64,000 bases of DNA from Kalaharituber pfeilii (Eukaryota > Ascomycota > Pezizomycetes > Pezizales > Pezizaceae): NCBI GenBank assembly GCA_015179045.1, contig WHUZ01000043.1, forward strand, positions 1-64,000, in the 5' to 3' direction. Below are positions 22,330 through 32,649 of the stretch, one piece after another. The position numbers and the translations under genes were made by a program. The notes under the pieces are model-generated. The model was given only the letters and a program-made list of their open reading frames with translations. It did no database searches and was not told the origin of the DNA. Every line of letters starts with the position of its first letter. Position 1 is the first letter of the stretch.

Positions 22330-22439
22330 TAGCAATCAGGAAGGTCAAGGGACACTCGGTGGCCATCTTCACAGACGGCAGCTGCAGCGAAGGAGAAGCA
22401 GGTAGGGGGTTGTGCTGGAAACAGGTGGTTCTGAGAGTC
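22330..22439 (+). pseudogene. LINE RNase H fragment
   Basis: Reads AIFTDGSCSEGEAGRGLCWK; IFTDGS holds the first catalytic aspartate of RNase H. The frame is cut at 22440 by the A1 insertion and picks up after 22502. Too short and broken to function. Confidence 0.6.
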
Positions 22440-22501
22440 TTTTTTTTTTTTTTTTTTTTTTATCATGTGACCCCGCTTGCAGCTGTTCACTATGGCAGGG
22501 C
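22440..22501 (-). mobile_element. Hairpin-only microretroposon, family A1
   Basis: Flanks TTCTGAGAGTC (22429-22439) and TTCTGGGAGAGTC (22502-22514). T run plus the reverse complement of the A1 hairpin (ATGTGACCCCGCTTGCAGC ... ATGGCAGGGC). The homologous LINE at 63420-63450 has no insert at this point. Confidence 0.82.
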
Positions 22502-22879
22502 TTCTGGGAGAGTCGGAGGGGGGCTGTTGGAAAGGCACAAAAATGAGTCAACGGAGATAGGAAGGAAGAGGCTGCGGTCATTAGATCTAGTTTCGAGAGG
22601 CAGGGGGCAAGTAGCCTGTGGCAATATGGCATGAGACTAGTGGCAAGAATTGGTCATAAAGAGACAGGCAGAGTGTGAGTAAGCAGCCTTCGGCGGGGAA
22701 GTCCACAAGATGGAGTAGAAGGGCTACGGTATCACCAACGATACCTAGGTAGAAAGATCGTTATAGTAAGTATGCCTGGGTAGTATTAGCAACGTACAGT
22801 ATCCAGCATCACCAATCTTTTCATTGCAATTCATGCTTTACCAATAGCTACTAACAATGAATTAATTATATTATTTGAT

Positions 22880-23000
22880 CACCTATTGCAAACGCTGCCC
22901 ATCAATGGTGGCATCCTGAACAATCCCCTTCAACCACTTAGGCCCCCTTGCCTGTGCAGTCAGAAGCTCCCCTAGCACCTCCCCAAAGTCCCCTATCGAT
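22880..23000 (+). repeat. Fragment of the foldback-gene arm
   Basis: CACCTATTGCAAACGCTG ... CCTTCAACCACTTAGG matches the N-terminal arm of the foldback genes at about 25270-25380, 44160-44290, 58985-59100 and 60000-60115. Isolated piece only. Confidence 0.6.
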
Positions 23001-23089
23001 GAGCCAAGAATCATATACAATCAGGAACACTGGCAACATCTATTTTATGATCGTCGACTCTATACGACCATGACATAACCAATGGAACT

Positions 23090-23290
23090 GGAATGTCTCT
23101 GTTCAGTCACTTCCTGACTGGACAGAAGCCGGGAAAAGTGACACTAAACTATATATATATCTAAAGCGACGGCTAAGCTACTAGTATGTACATCCCATGT
23201 CCACATTTTTTTTTTTTTTTTTTTATTTCATTACTCGCGTGCCGATCCCATGTCCACATCCCATGCCTACATCGATCCACTTATTCTGTA
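23090..23290 (+). repeat. Copy of the 3052-6355 element terminus, interrupted
   Basis: AATGTCTCTGTTCAGTCAC and a downstream AAAGCGACGGC / ACTAGTATGTAC segment match the arms of the 3.3 kb element. A family B tail fragment sits in it at 23207-23244. No partner arm was found nearby. Confidence 0.6.
23207..23244 (-). mobile_element. Sub-hairpin microretroposon, family B (38 bp)
   Basis: Perfect 15-bp repeats ATCCCATGTCCACAT flank it at 23192-23206 and 23245-23259. The insert is only poly(T) plus TTTCATTACTCGCGTGCCG, the 3' arm of the hairpin. Reverse transcription apparently stopped inside the hairpin. Confidence 0.88.
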
Positions 23291-23399
23291 AAAAATAGAG
23301 GGATATAGCAGGATGTGACACGACTGAATTCCTTGATAATCTCACTAATACATGACGAGGCTTCCAGTGTCAAACATATATAGAAAAATACATAACACG

Positions 23400-23645
23400 A
23401 AGTTGCATACAAAACCATGAACCACAATAGCTAAGTGTTCGGCCTGCCAGGTATGGAGGGCACACGGCCTCACCTCGTATGCTCAGGCTCAAATCATGGC
23501 CCCCACGGACATCCAACCATGTAAGCCAACTCCGGCGGGATCAGCGATCATGTCCGACCGGTCATTGCATGTCCCTCCAGACATTGTCATCGATCTCTCG
23601 GACTGTTAGGGCACGGCCTATATGCCTTAGCTAGTCATGGTTCAC
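23400..23645 (+). repeat. Dispersed repeat, direct copy of 7025-7260
   Basis: See the copy at 7025-7260. No coding capacity recognised. Confidence 0.75.
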
Positions 23646-23697
23646 AACATATTAAGGTCCTGCGTGAGTGCAGAACAATGACATCTGCATCATCGTA

Positions 23698-24110
23698 CTA
23701 TGGTATCTCTTCAGCTAACTCCAGCGCTTCATCCATCTTTCTACATGAGTGTAGGACCATAACATCCTGAGTGTAATTGTCTACATCATCGTACTCTGGT
23801 ATCTCTTCAGCTAACTCCAGCGCTTCATCCATCTTTCTACGTGAGTGTAGGACAATAACATCCTGAGTGTAATTGTCTACATTATCGTACTCTGGTATCT
23901 CTTCAGCTAACTCCAGTGCTTCATCCACCTTTCTATATGAGTGCAGGACCGTGACAATAACATCCTGAGTGTGATTGTCAGCAATATCATTGCGCTCTTG
24001 AATAGCTTGACGTTTAGCTAATTCCGTTTCAGCCACCTCAGCCCCAGTAGGCCCCTGGGCTGAATTAATGCGTTTTGGATTACGTGAGGTCGATGTGCCA
24101 GATGCTGTTT
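23698..24110 (-). CDS. Unidentified ORF with a 32-residue internal repeat
   Basis: The minus-strand frame reads upstream through NPKRINSAQGPTGAEVAETE to QERNDIADNHTQDVIV, then about three copies of a unit containing VDNYTQDVIVLHSRRKMDEA and LELAEEIPEYD, about 96 bp each. Predicted charged and helical. Related relic at 4060-4300. The start is not resolved; the frame may continue past 24110 but a LINE interrupts at 24148. Not recognised; possibly the C-terminus of a transposon protein. Confidence 0.45.
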
Positions 24111-24147
24111 GGAACTGTATCCGGAAGTTTGGTTCTGGAGAAGGTAA

Positions 24148-24498
24148 TTTTTTTATTATTATTAATTTTTTTCTTATATCATTACTCGCATGCCGCCCTT
24201 CGGGCTATGGCGAGGTGTTACATACATGATAGATATGACTTATCGAAATACAGTGAAATGCGATATATAAGAAAATTAGAACAAAGAGAAATTGAAAATT
24301 CAGAGAGAGGAATTTCACTCCATTGCCCAGTCTAGGATCTCCCCTAATCTGTTCCCTTTCTTCTCCGCTCTCGCGGGGTTTCTCAACTCCTCCGCCCCTC
24401 CCGGAAGTCTCTTTTTCCATGCTTCACACTCGTTCCTGATGTGCGCCAGATTCTCGTACGCCTTCCCGCACCATCTGAACTCTGGTGAGTCGTCTTTG
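24148..24498 (-). mobile_element. 5'-truncated family B LINE (351 bp)
   Basis: Perfect 13-bp repeats CTGGAGAAGGTAA at 24135-24147 and 24499-24511. Poly(T), B hairpin and 3' UTR, then the ORF2 CCHC tail (WCGKAYENLAHIRNEC on the minus strand). The right part is also present at 43246-43396. Confidence 0.88.
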
Positions 24499-24611
24499 CT
24501 GGAGAAGGTAAAAGAGTGGTTGGAAAACTCCTAGTTTTCCAACAATTTTGTACCTCTTGGACTGTATGTTGAAACTGTAGAACTCAATGTGCTGCTAGAT
24601 GAGAAGGTTGT

Positions 24612-25085
24612 ATCAAGACTAGCTTTGGAAGCATCAAATGCACAAATACAACGGGCATTCGGATAGCGAGTGAGGAACATCGAGATTAGTGCGGCACCAC
24701 GCACAATGTAGTCAGATCATGTACGAAGTACATTGCGGACCTCTACTGAATAGCCGCACGTGTTACCTCCAAGTAAGTCAGCGAATATTGTACTTGGAAA
24801 TTAACCAAACTGGTTCCACATACCGGCCGTGTGGTCACACGTGTGACCCTTGTGGTTGGACCCAAGTCCCTTCTGCGTGGCCGGTAGTATATGTGAACGG
24901 TCGTACGATCGTTCACACGTGCGGTTATGTGGTAGTTGTCCGCAATGTACCGTTGTTCATGAGCTGACCACGTTGTGTCATGTGGTGCTGCTCTAACGTC
25001 GATGTTCCTCACTTGCTCTCCGACTGCTTGTCGTATTCGTACATATGATGCTTCCAAAGCAAATCTCCGCACTTGCTGGATTGTT
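24612..25085. repeat. Palindromic (foldback) arms, copy 1
   Basis: The left arm (about 24612-24735, + strand) and right arm (about 24960-25085, reverse complement) share TTTGGAAGCATCA and GTGAGGAACATCGA. The arms come from the coding sequence of the gene on the minus strand, so a read-through transcript would fold into a long hairpin. Confidence 0.75.
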
Positions 25086-25400
25086 TCATCCGTTATGTCA
25101 CACTCATATAGAATCGACCATGGTGAAATACATATTGTCAGTGCTCCTGCAATTCAGGTTAGCCTCATGGGATTTTACATGTTCTCAAGATGTATAACAT
25201 CTGGGAATGCAAGCTTACCATGGTTGTATATGACCCATGGCTCGTTGACAGAGAGGGCTTGGGGAGGTGCCAGAGGAACTTCCGACTGCACAGGCAAGGA
25301 GGCCTGAGCGGTTGAAGGTTGATTGTCCTGGGGTAGCACCCCTGATGGGACAACATTTCCAATAGGTGGTCTCCGCCTCTCTTGCGCTCGGAAGCGCCTC
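24743..25400 (-). CDS. Foldback gene, copy 1: conserved protein of unknown function
   Basis: Exon 1 (about 25219-25400) has a proline-rich segment (RRPPIGNVVPSGVLPQD, ending VNEPWVIYNHG). The intron at 25147-25218 has GTAAGC, a GCTAACC branch site and TTGCAG. Exon 2 reads ICISPWSILYECD, then QQVRRFALEAS, HITARVND, TTVHIYY, RVTRVTTRPVCGTSLVNF. The same protein is encoded at 43640-44270 and 58985-59555, and the differences keep amino-acid similarity, so it was under coding constraint. The last residues after VNF come from the opposite arm, so the true stop is probably lost. No ATG was found for exon 1. Family not recognised; not a transposase I know. Confidence 0.5.
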
Positions 25401-25599
25401 CACGTTGCTCAGGTGTTTCTGCCATATCGAGGGATTTCGAGATACTTTCTGTTTATGTCTGGGTATGAGAGATGGGGAGAGAGGGAGGGGGAGAGAGAGA
25501 GATGGAGAGAGAGAAGAAGAGAGAGAACAGAGCCGTCCCCACACCAGAGCCCCGGCCTCCATGGCCACATCTTCCGAATCCACTATCTCCCAATTCGTC

Positions 25600-26544
25600 C
25601 AATGAATCCAACAGGCCAGGCCAGGCCAGGCCAACCGGAGGCCTGGACTGGCCTGGACCGTGAAATTCTGGGCCTGGCCTGGCCTGAACAATCAGGCCAG
25701 GCCGTGAGGTCCGCCTGGACCGGCCCAGGCGGCCTGAAACAATCAGGCCAATCAGGCCGGTCCAGGCCATTCAGGCCGGTTCAGGCCATTCAGGCCGGTT
25801 CAGGCCATTCAGGCCGGTTCAGGCCATTCAGGCCGGTTCAGGCCATTCAGGCCAGTCCAGGCCGACCAGGCCATTTACGTAAATTCAAGCGATTTTAGAA
25901 TTTAACCCAGGTGAATTAGATTTTAATAGTCCTGGATATTTCCACTATCAGTAATTGACAGTTGCGCATCAGGTATCATCATCGAAGAATTGAGTCCAGT
26001 CTGTTGTATTATCTGGAAGGTCCATCATTTCTAAAATATTTCTTAGTATATTTACTTGAATACGAAGTGTGATACATACTTGACAAAAGTCGCAGACCGT
26101 TGCTGTTTAAAATTCTAGGCATACGCGAGATTCTACTCATTTAAATACTGCGGCAAGCGATTAATGATATTAAAAAAACAAAAAAAAAAAAAAAAAAAAA
26201 AATCATTTAAATACTCAAACAATCTGGTAAATGCTGGCCTCAATTCAGCTGGATAGCTGCGGAGTGATTCATTTAATTGGCCTGAACCGGCCTGAATGGC
26301 CTGAACCGGCCTGAATGGCCTGAACCGGCCTGAATGGCCTGAACCGGCCTGAATGGCCTGAATGGCCTGAACCGGCCTGATTGGCCTGGACCGGCCTGAT
26401 TGGCCTGGACTGGCCTGGTTGGCCTGATTCATGTGGATCAGGCCGGTCCAGGCCGGTCCAGGCGGTTTCAGTCCAATGCAGATCACGGCCTGTCAGGCCA
26501 GGCCAGGCGGCCTGGTCGGCCGGCCTGGCCTGTTGGATTCATTG
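25600..26544. mobile_element. Long-inverted-repeat element with GGCC-rich arms (945 bp)
   Basis: Arms of about 270 bp run inward from CAATGAATCCAACAGGCC and are filled with GGCCATTCAGGCCGGTTCA tandem units. The duplicated segment at 44891-44900 reads straight through (CGTCCATCCTCC), giving the empty site; the target duplication appears to be just CA. No coding capacity. A B tail sits inside at 26150-26202. Confidence 0.85.
26150..26202 (+). mobile_element. Sub-hairpin microretroposon, family B
   Basis: Perfect 13-bp repeats TCATTTAAATACT at 26137-26149 and 26203-26215. The insert begins GCGGCAAGCGATTAATGAT, i.e. only the 3' arm of the ATCGC/GCGAT hairpin subtype, then poly(A). Confidence 0.88.
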
Positions 26545-26968
26545 ACATCCTCCCCTGCGATGCCCTGCCCCATATAACGTACATGCCCATAGTTGTGCTT
26601 AGAGGATTGGGAGTGTTTCTCACTGCCTGTAGTGGTAATTGTCTCATGTACAGGCGTGTGCAGGGGCTGGTTGCGTAAGGAGAGTAAGAATTATGCATCT
26701 GACAGACAGACGGCCACTCTTTACAATTTGCCGACGAAATTATGCGACTGGCTCAGTTGCTATTGTCCTGTTAATCCGGTTCTTTCTAGACAAAGCTGCT
26801 TCGGGGTCCTCGTCAGCCACCCTGCTCAGATATATCCCATACGGCTGCGGCGCAGGGGAAGAACGGAGGCTGTAAGGGGCCACAAGAGGTAGAGTCAAGA
26901 CAGAGCACCCGTTAAATGGGTTCTAGGAATGGACGCAGCCAAGGGAGAGGACGGGAAACGGTAGGAGA

Positions 26969-27018
26969 GATCGCCATAGCACGAAGGGCGGCAAGCGATT
27001 AATGATAAAAAAAAAAAA
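26969..27018 (+). mobile_element. Hairpin-only microretroposon, family B (ATCGC/GCGAT), with empty site
   Basis: Repeats ACGGTAGGAGA at 26958-26968 and 27019-27029 flank a 50 bp insert: hairpin with arms ATCGC and GCGAT plus poly(A). Copy 2 of the duplication is uninterrupted at 45297-45307, proving a discrete insertion. Confidence 0.95.
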
Positions 27019-27639
27019 ACGGTAGGAGAAGATGCCCAGGCACTTAGAAAGGAGGAAGCAACGCAGACCTCACTCGGGCTATATCCTCGACCTTCTCTCT
27101 TGCCGCGCCTCGCACCGCACCTGCACCCTTCTAAGCGCTTGAGATGGAGCTTCTCAAACTTCCCCCTCCACTTTGTTTTCTCCACTATTTCTGGCTCCCC
27201 ACAGAGACGCTGCCCTTATCATTTCCTAAATATGCCTTCTGCTACGAGACTGGGCTCAAGCCGCATTGCGAGCTCCCACCCCCGTCAGAGTCCCCAATAG
27301 CGTCTTGGGCTTGTCGATCCGGGTTTCAATGGTGATCCAATTGGGGTGTACTGCTGTCAAAGATGACCCGTGGCCGCTTGCTTCCCGCGCTTCGGCCCTC
27401 CTCCTGCTCTTCTTGCCGATGACTAGAATCTCCACCTTCAATGCATCCAGTTATAGTCCATGTACCTGGGCCACTTCACTGATCACACTGACGCCTATCC
27501 CGCGTGCCCTTGTCTCCTTCCCAATCAACTATCCACAGTTCATGTCGTCCACCAGCGATAGAAGTTCCATTTCGCAGTCTCTCGCCGAAGTCCACTGGCA
27601 TGGACCCGAGGATAATCGAGGCCCTATTAATCAAGTCGA

Positions 27640-28200
27640 TTTTTTCTTTTTTTAATATCATTAATCGCATGCAGCCCTGTAGGCTATGGCGATATATAAA
27701 ATACATAGGATATATGAGAAAGGGAATAAAAGGAAGAGAATAAGAGAAGGAAATAAGAGTCCCTCACGCTCCGCCGTGCGATTTCAGAGGAAAGAGGAAT
27801 TGACAGTGTCCTTATCGCTCCACCCGTCCTATCAGTGCCACTAGCGGGTCCCCTGCACCATCGCCTCCCCGGCCATCTTCTTCTCCATACCTGGCACCTG
27901 TCCCAGATGTGCGTTGTCGTCCCTCCTCCTCTCCGCACCATCTGCATTCCGGCCCGTCTGCCTTGCCTATCCTGTTTCGCCATGATCGCAGGCCTTTGCC
28001 AACTAGCTAGAAGGCCCGCCAGCCCTCCTACCCGTGGCCCAGTCTGTTCCTTTTCTCCGCTCTTTGTTCTTCTGCGTGCGGGCGCATGCCGGCGTCTGTT
28101 ACTATCTCGTCCTGGTATTGTAACAATGCGCCGATCCTGGCTGCCTTGTCTGCCTCTTTATGCCTTTATGTCCTTTGACCCATACACTGTGGTACAAAAA
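27640..28200 (-). mobile_element. Family B LINE fragment (RNase H to 3' end), copy 1
   Basis: Poly(T), B hairpin of the ATCGC/GCGAT type, 3' UTR and a frameshifted ORF2 C-terminus. The same insert is in copy 2 (45940-46625), so it predates the segmental duplication. Confidence 0.75.
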
Positions 28201-28641
28201 TTGCGGGTAGCTTCTTTACGCCCCGAAGTAATCGCTAGCGGAGAAGTCAAGTGTACTCGCAAAGGGAGTGTACTGCTGAGAGGTAACGCTAGCGAATTCA
28301 CTAGTATGGTGGTACCCCCAGCGTGTGCTTAGTTCCTCTCCACAAGTAAGTAAGTAAGCGCTGGTGGTTAGTACTTTAAGCACTAAATGAGAGTACTTTT
28401 GTGCCTATGCCAAGGCTATAATTGGTAGAACTGCCATAGAATGCTATCAATACAATCAGACTACCCATCTTCATAGACTGGCGTCAGCCCGAACCTGCTT
28501 TCGAGCAGGGTCAGCCCAGGCAGATCTCTTTGTTCCTTTGTTCTTTGTCCATGATTGTTCTTCTTCTGCCTTCTGCTTCTGGAGTTACAGGAACAGAATA
28601 GTGTCATGAGTAATGATGAACATATATAGAAATATGAGAAT
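28201..28641. other. Duplicated noncoding stretch
   Basis: Shared with 46626-47068. No coding frame or RNA gene recognised. Confidence 0.4.
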
Positions 28642-29222
28642 GGTGGAATGCTCCCCCTCTAGGCAGAAAACAATCGAGATGGTCTTCTTTCCCTCCCTCC
28701 TTTCTGTTCTCCCCAGCCACCTTGCTGCAACAATCTTCCCCATCCATAGGTTTGCCTTTTCCATCCAATCTCTTATGTTCCCAAGTTATCTTCATCACTG
28801 CTATTCCATGCACCACAATTGCCCAGCAGATTGTCGGAGTCTTTCTTTCTGGGGATAGTCTTGCTTTCGGAGATGGTATTGGAGGCTTCTTTTCCTTTGC
28901 TGGTTTGGATGTGTTCTGCTTTGCAGGATTGGTACTGAGTCCCCCCTTTTCGTGTTTTTTGGATTGGGAAGTGGTGGACTTTGTGCAGCTTTCTGGTGGT
29001 GCTGCTGGAGGTGGGTTGGCCTTTTGTGTTGGGGGCGTTGGGGGTGTGTTTAGTGGAATGGCAGGACGACGAAGGTGGACAGTAAGGGGAAGCGGAGAGA
29101 TGTGGAGGAAATAGGATATGACTGCTTAATTTTTCTGGGGGATTTTTTGGGTCTCTATGCTTGACTGTTCTCTTGAGGGGTTGGGCTGTCGCTTTGTGTT
29201 TCCTCCGTGTCACTGAAGCCAT
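28642..29222 (-). pseudogene. LINE ORF1 remnant (family B type)
   Basis: Minus-strand frame opens near 29222 (MASVTRRKHKATAQPLKRT), basic and proline/serine-rich, then after frameshifts encodes LGNIRDWMEKANLWMGKIV and ARWLGRTERREGKKTISIVF, matching the RRM-like part of ORF1 at 50370-50861 (LGKVRQWLEAANKELGKI, EGKKTSSAVVYLE). LINE ORF1 proteins coat the element RNA. Decayed. Confidence 0.65.
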
Positions 29223-29223
29223 T

Positions 29224-30130
29224 AAGGGTATTCAAATATTAGTGCTGCACACCGCAGAAAGTGCTGGAGGGTGATTTCTGCAACCCCCGTTTCTGCAGTA
29301 TCTGTGTTTCCTGTACTCCGAAAAAGTTGCACCGAATTCGATGCAACTTTCACTTTCTGCGGTGCAGAAATGCCTTTCTGCACCCTACTTGCTGCACATC
29401 GCAGGAATTCTCGTTGCCTTGCCAAGTCTCACGTGAGACATGTTATGACACTCACGTGCAGAATGCTTATGACGCTTACCTGATCCTCAGTGCCAAGATG
29501 GTTGGTTGTGGTGACAGAACACTTTGACAGACTAGATTTCAAGTTTGGGATATGAGGTTCTAATGCCGCGAGTAGGCCAACGTCAGATTGTGGTCGAGTG
29601 GTTCTTGACCACCATCGAGGAGGATATCGACAAAAAGGGTTTTATCAAACTCCGAGATTTTTTGAGGGGAAAAATCAAAAGATGTAGGGAGGCATTCCTC
29701 ACCCTTCCAGACACACGAGGTAGCATCCGATTATTCAGCTGCCAGATTCTGTTAGTGGAGCATTAGAGTATGAACCCTGCTATGCTTACCTTATTGAGAC
29801 AGACGTACAGGGGTAGGTAAAGGAAATTTGGTTGGTTGTTTGCAAGGAGAGGGTACATGCATGAAGGAGAAGAATTTTCATCTGACCAGAGCCTCACATC
29901 ACCTGATATCATGCCCCTCGCTGACGCCAAGAGCACCCTCGTGATTGCCAAGGGGACCCTTTTGAGTGCAGCCTGGCCGGAAATTTACGTGTGAGCTGCA
30001 CACCCGCAATCGGCCGATTTCTGCGCTCTCAAAATGGGGGTATTCAAAGTACAGCATGCAGAAAGTGACTTTTTTGGAACTCCGGAAGTGCAGCGAAATT
30101 TCACTGCAGCTTTTATATTTGAATACCCTT
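29224..30130. mobile_element. PIF/Harbinger-like MITE (907 bp)
   Basis: Inverted ends AAGGGTATTCAAATAT, flanked by ATT at 29221-29223 and 30131-30133, a 3-bp TSD. GGG...CCC-type ends with a 3-bp duplication suggest PIF/Harbinger. Subterminal CTGCA and TTTCTGC motifs repeat. A 73-residue frame at 29545-29766 resembles no transposase. Confidence 0.65.
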
Positions 30131-30204
30131 ATTGGTTTCGTTTTTGTTTTTTTACAGGGGACGATTTTGTAGGCAGTTGCACAGGTGCCTGTCTCCGGAC
30201 TTCA

Positions 30205-30300
30205 GTACTGGGACCCTGCCATATCGAGTATCGATAAGCGGGGCTACGTGATATTTTATTTTATTTTTTTTTTTTTAAAAAAAAAAGACCAAAAAAAGAC
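30205..30300 (+). mobile_element. Family A2 tail
   Basis: CCCTGCCATATCGAGTATCG ... GCGGGG followed by CTACGTGATATT and T/A runs. No clean target duplication found; 5' limit unknown. Confidence 0.55.
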
Positions 30301-30714
30301 CCCAAGATAATTAAATAGAAATATATCCTACGACATTGGACTTCACTTTCTGGCACCTGCAATTCATATGGATTTTTTGATATACTCACCGACAAACCTT
30401 TTTTACTGAACGAGCGCTTGGCATTCTAGATGGCCCCCCGTGACGAAACCTACAGCCAAACGACCGAATGAGACAGAATGTCAACTGTATTGAACCAGAA
30501 CACAACATCCTCAACTAAGAAGAAATGTTCTGAACTTTTCAAGAGCGGACTCTGCGAAAACCGTCACGACCAGGGCGCTCAAGCTGATTGGACCTAAACG
30601 CTTCCGGGCGTAAAGGCAGTAATCTGCAGGGGGATTTCCTTACAGGAGGCGGGGCGACATAGTCACTTTATCCCTATTTCAGGTATCTCATACTGTACTA
30701 TCTTATACTTATTT
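30301..30714. other. No gene recognised
   Basis: Intergenic; no repeat family or frame identified. Confidence 0.4.
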
Positions 30715-30759
30715 AATCTCGCCATAGCCCACAGGGCGGCATACGAGTAATGAAATTGC

Positions 30760-30787
<28 letters not shown>
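30715..30787 (+). mobile_element. Family B tail
   Basis: Arms CTCGC and ACGAG, upper stem GCCC/GGGC, TAATGAAATT and a long A run. Target duplication not resolved. Confidence 0.7.
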
Positions 30788-30792
<5 letters not shown>

Positions 30793-31701
30793 TATGGGGC
30801 GCTCTCTCGTGCCAACTCTAGCGCTGGGTTGTGGTCATAATTAAGCCTACAGCGGTGATGCACGAAAAAATTTTCAAGCCCGGCACTACTACTACCATTT
30901 ATCGATAGATGCAGATGACTGTTGTGACAGAGTAGTCACGCGGAGGGACTAATGTAGTCTGGTTGGCACGACCCCCGACCGGACTAATGTATGTATTGTA
31001 AGTTCTAGAGCAGCATTCTTTTAGTTCTAGGTAACTGCCTTCCTGCAATTAGGGTTACGGCTTTGAATACAGGAATTCCCTCGATAGCACTTTCGAAGTG
31101 GGCCTACTAGTATCTCTATTCCTTCCACCAGCGTGGCGGCAAGTGACGGAGGACCTCCGTTACAGTCATCCGATCCTTTGGCTCGAGCTTGAAAATCTCC
31201 AACATTACTCGCCTGAGCCATGCGAATTCCCGCCCGCCCATAACGTTGGAGTCATCTATGTCGTTCTCGCTCTCGCCCTTACCGAATGAGCGCCATGGGA
31301 TCGCGCTGAGCCGCTTCTCCACATCCCCAAGTTCTGGGATGACTTTTTTGCCGTCCGCAGCACGCCTTAGCTGTCCATCCTCTTCGAAATACTCTGCACG
31401 ACTCGTCCATCGTTTCCACCACTCTGGTGGAAGCGCTCCATAGCAAATTGTCAAGTCTGCCAGTGTATTGCGTCGTCCCGTAAAGTCCCAAAATAGGTAC
31501 GTGCCGGCACACATAACGAATAGCACACAGCCGATTGACCATACATCACTTGGCTTTGTTATGTTGACGCGATCTTGGAGCTGAACCTCCGGTGATGCAT
31601 ACATGGGTGGTGGGAACATTGCCACTCGTTCTATAAGGCTCTCTTCTGAGCATGTAGGGCTGTCATCTGCAGGGCGTTCGTAAAAGGCGAGGCCAAAGTC
31701 A

Positions 31702-31832
31702 CTGTAGGTAAATGGTAAGCGGCATTATATAATAAAGACCTTCAGATTTTATAGACTTGCATTATACAGATGGTCACAGATGTGTAGCAAAGATCCAGGA
31801 AGGCGGAAAGAGGTGGCAGCAGAACTAGGTAC
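31702..31832 (-). other. Predicted intron 2 of the kinase
   Basis: Donor GTACCT, acceptor CTACAG; joins to give SDFGLA. An alternative donor GTATAATG would break the frame. Confidence 0.5.
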
Positions 31833-31986
31833 GAAGGCGGGTTCGAATTCGACCGTAGCGGTACACCCGGATGGCCCGCTTTCTGAAGAGTCACTTTGTG
31901 CGGGATTCCCAGATACTTGTGAACATCATCAGCAGTCCACGCACCCATTCCCGGAGCACGAAGCGCAATGTTTCCAGGATGAAGAT

Positions 31987-32128
31987 CTGTCAAACAAATG
32001 AGATACGTAAGCCAGCCGTGCATGACCACCTACAGGTCATGACCACCTACAGGTTCTCACCAGTGACTCTGCCAGTGGAAGCCCCAATGTTGGGGGAAAA
32101 TAAGAAGTAAAAATCTGCGTTCACATAC
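31987..32128 (-). other. Predicted intron 1 of the kinase
   Basis: Donor GTATGT, acceptor GACAG; joining rebuilds the codon for the aspartate in HGDLHPGN. 142 bp, long for this genome. Confidence 0.8.
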
Positions 32129-32268
32129 CTCCATGAATGATTCCATCAGCGTGTAATTCTGCAACTGCCTGAACTAGCCCAAGGCCAATCTTCCTCACAA
32201 GTCGCAGAGGGACTTGTTTACCAGCCCAGTCATAAAATTCCATCAACATGCTTAAGCTCGGGCCTAAT

Positions 32269-32649
32269 TTTTTTTTTTTTTTTTTTTTTATATCATTAAT
32301 CGCTTGCCGCCCTATGGGCCATGGCGATGTGCTATATATAAGTATGTATGCCATGAGTACTGCGTAACGTAACAAAATGAAAAGACAACCATAAAGGAGA
32401 GAAACTAGACTATGCTCCTCATTCTCCTAGCATTTCCATCAGCTTCTTTAGCGGGTCCTCCCCCCCCTCCCCTTTGACCCGCGGCGGTCTCCTGACGTGC
32501 TCCTCTCCTCCCGGCCATCTCCGTTTCCACACTCTGCACTGGCATAAAAGATGTCTCGTCGTCTCCTCCTCTTCCCTGCACCACCTGCATTCTGGACCAT
32601 CCACCCTCCCCAATCGCCACCTCCATGCGCGCAGCCCCTTGCCCCCCAA
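32269..32649 (-). mobile_element. 5'-truncated family B LINE inside the kinase
   Basis: Perfect 12-bp repeats CTCGGGCCTAAT at 32257-32268 and 32650-32661. Poly(T), B hairpin (ATCGC/GCGAT type), 3' UTR and the ORF2 CCHC tail (CRWCREEEETTRHLLCQC, frame 32419-32648), all open. Same strand as the kinase. Confidence 0.93.

Larger units (their letters stand above)
21740..22800 (+). mobile_element. LINE fragment (RNase H region), multiply interrupted
   Basis: Plus-strand pieces resemble the LINE fragment at 63185-64000 on the other strand (both encode AIFTDGS and share GATCGT ... GCCTGGGTAGTATTA sequence near 22770 and 63200). Interrupted by a hAT-like element at about 21843-22306 and an A1 microretroposon at 22440-22501. 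Confidence 0.6.
24339..28641. repeat. Segmental duplication, copy 1
   Basis: Apart from later insertions this segment matches 43246-47068 in order and orientation with few differences (LINE end, foldback gene, LINE fragment). Copy 1 alone has the long-TIR element at 25600-26544 and the hairpin insertion at 26969-27018. The left edge in copy 2 coincides with the end of a hAT MITE. Confidence 0.9.

Noticed and set aside
25323..25898. 191-residue frame with GRFRPFRPVQAIQ repeats, and matching minus-strand frames at 26133-26486 and 55201-55689
   Set aside because: These translate the GGCC tandem arms of the long-TIR element and purine-rich tracts.
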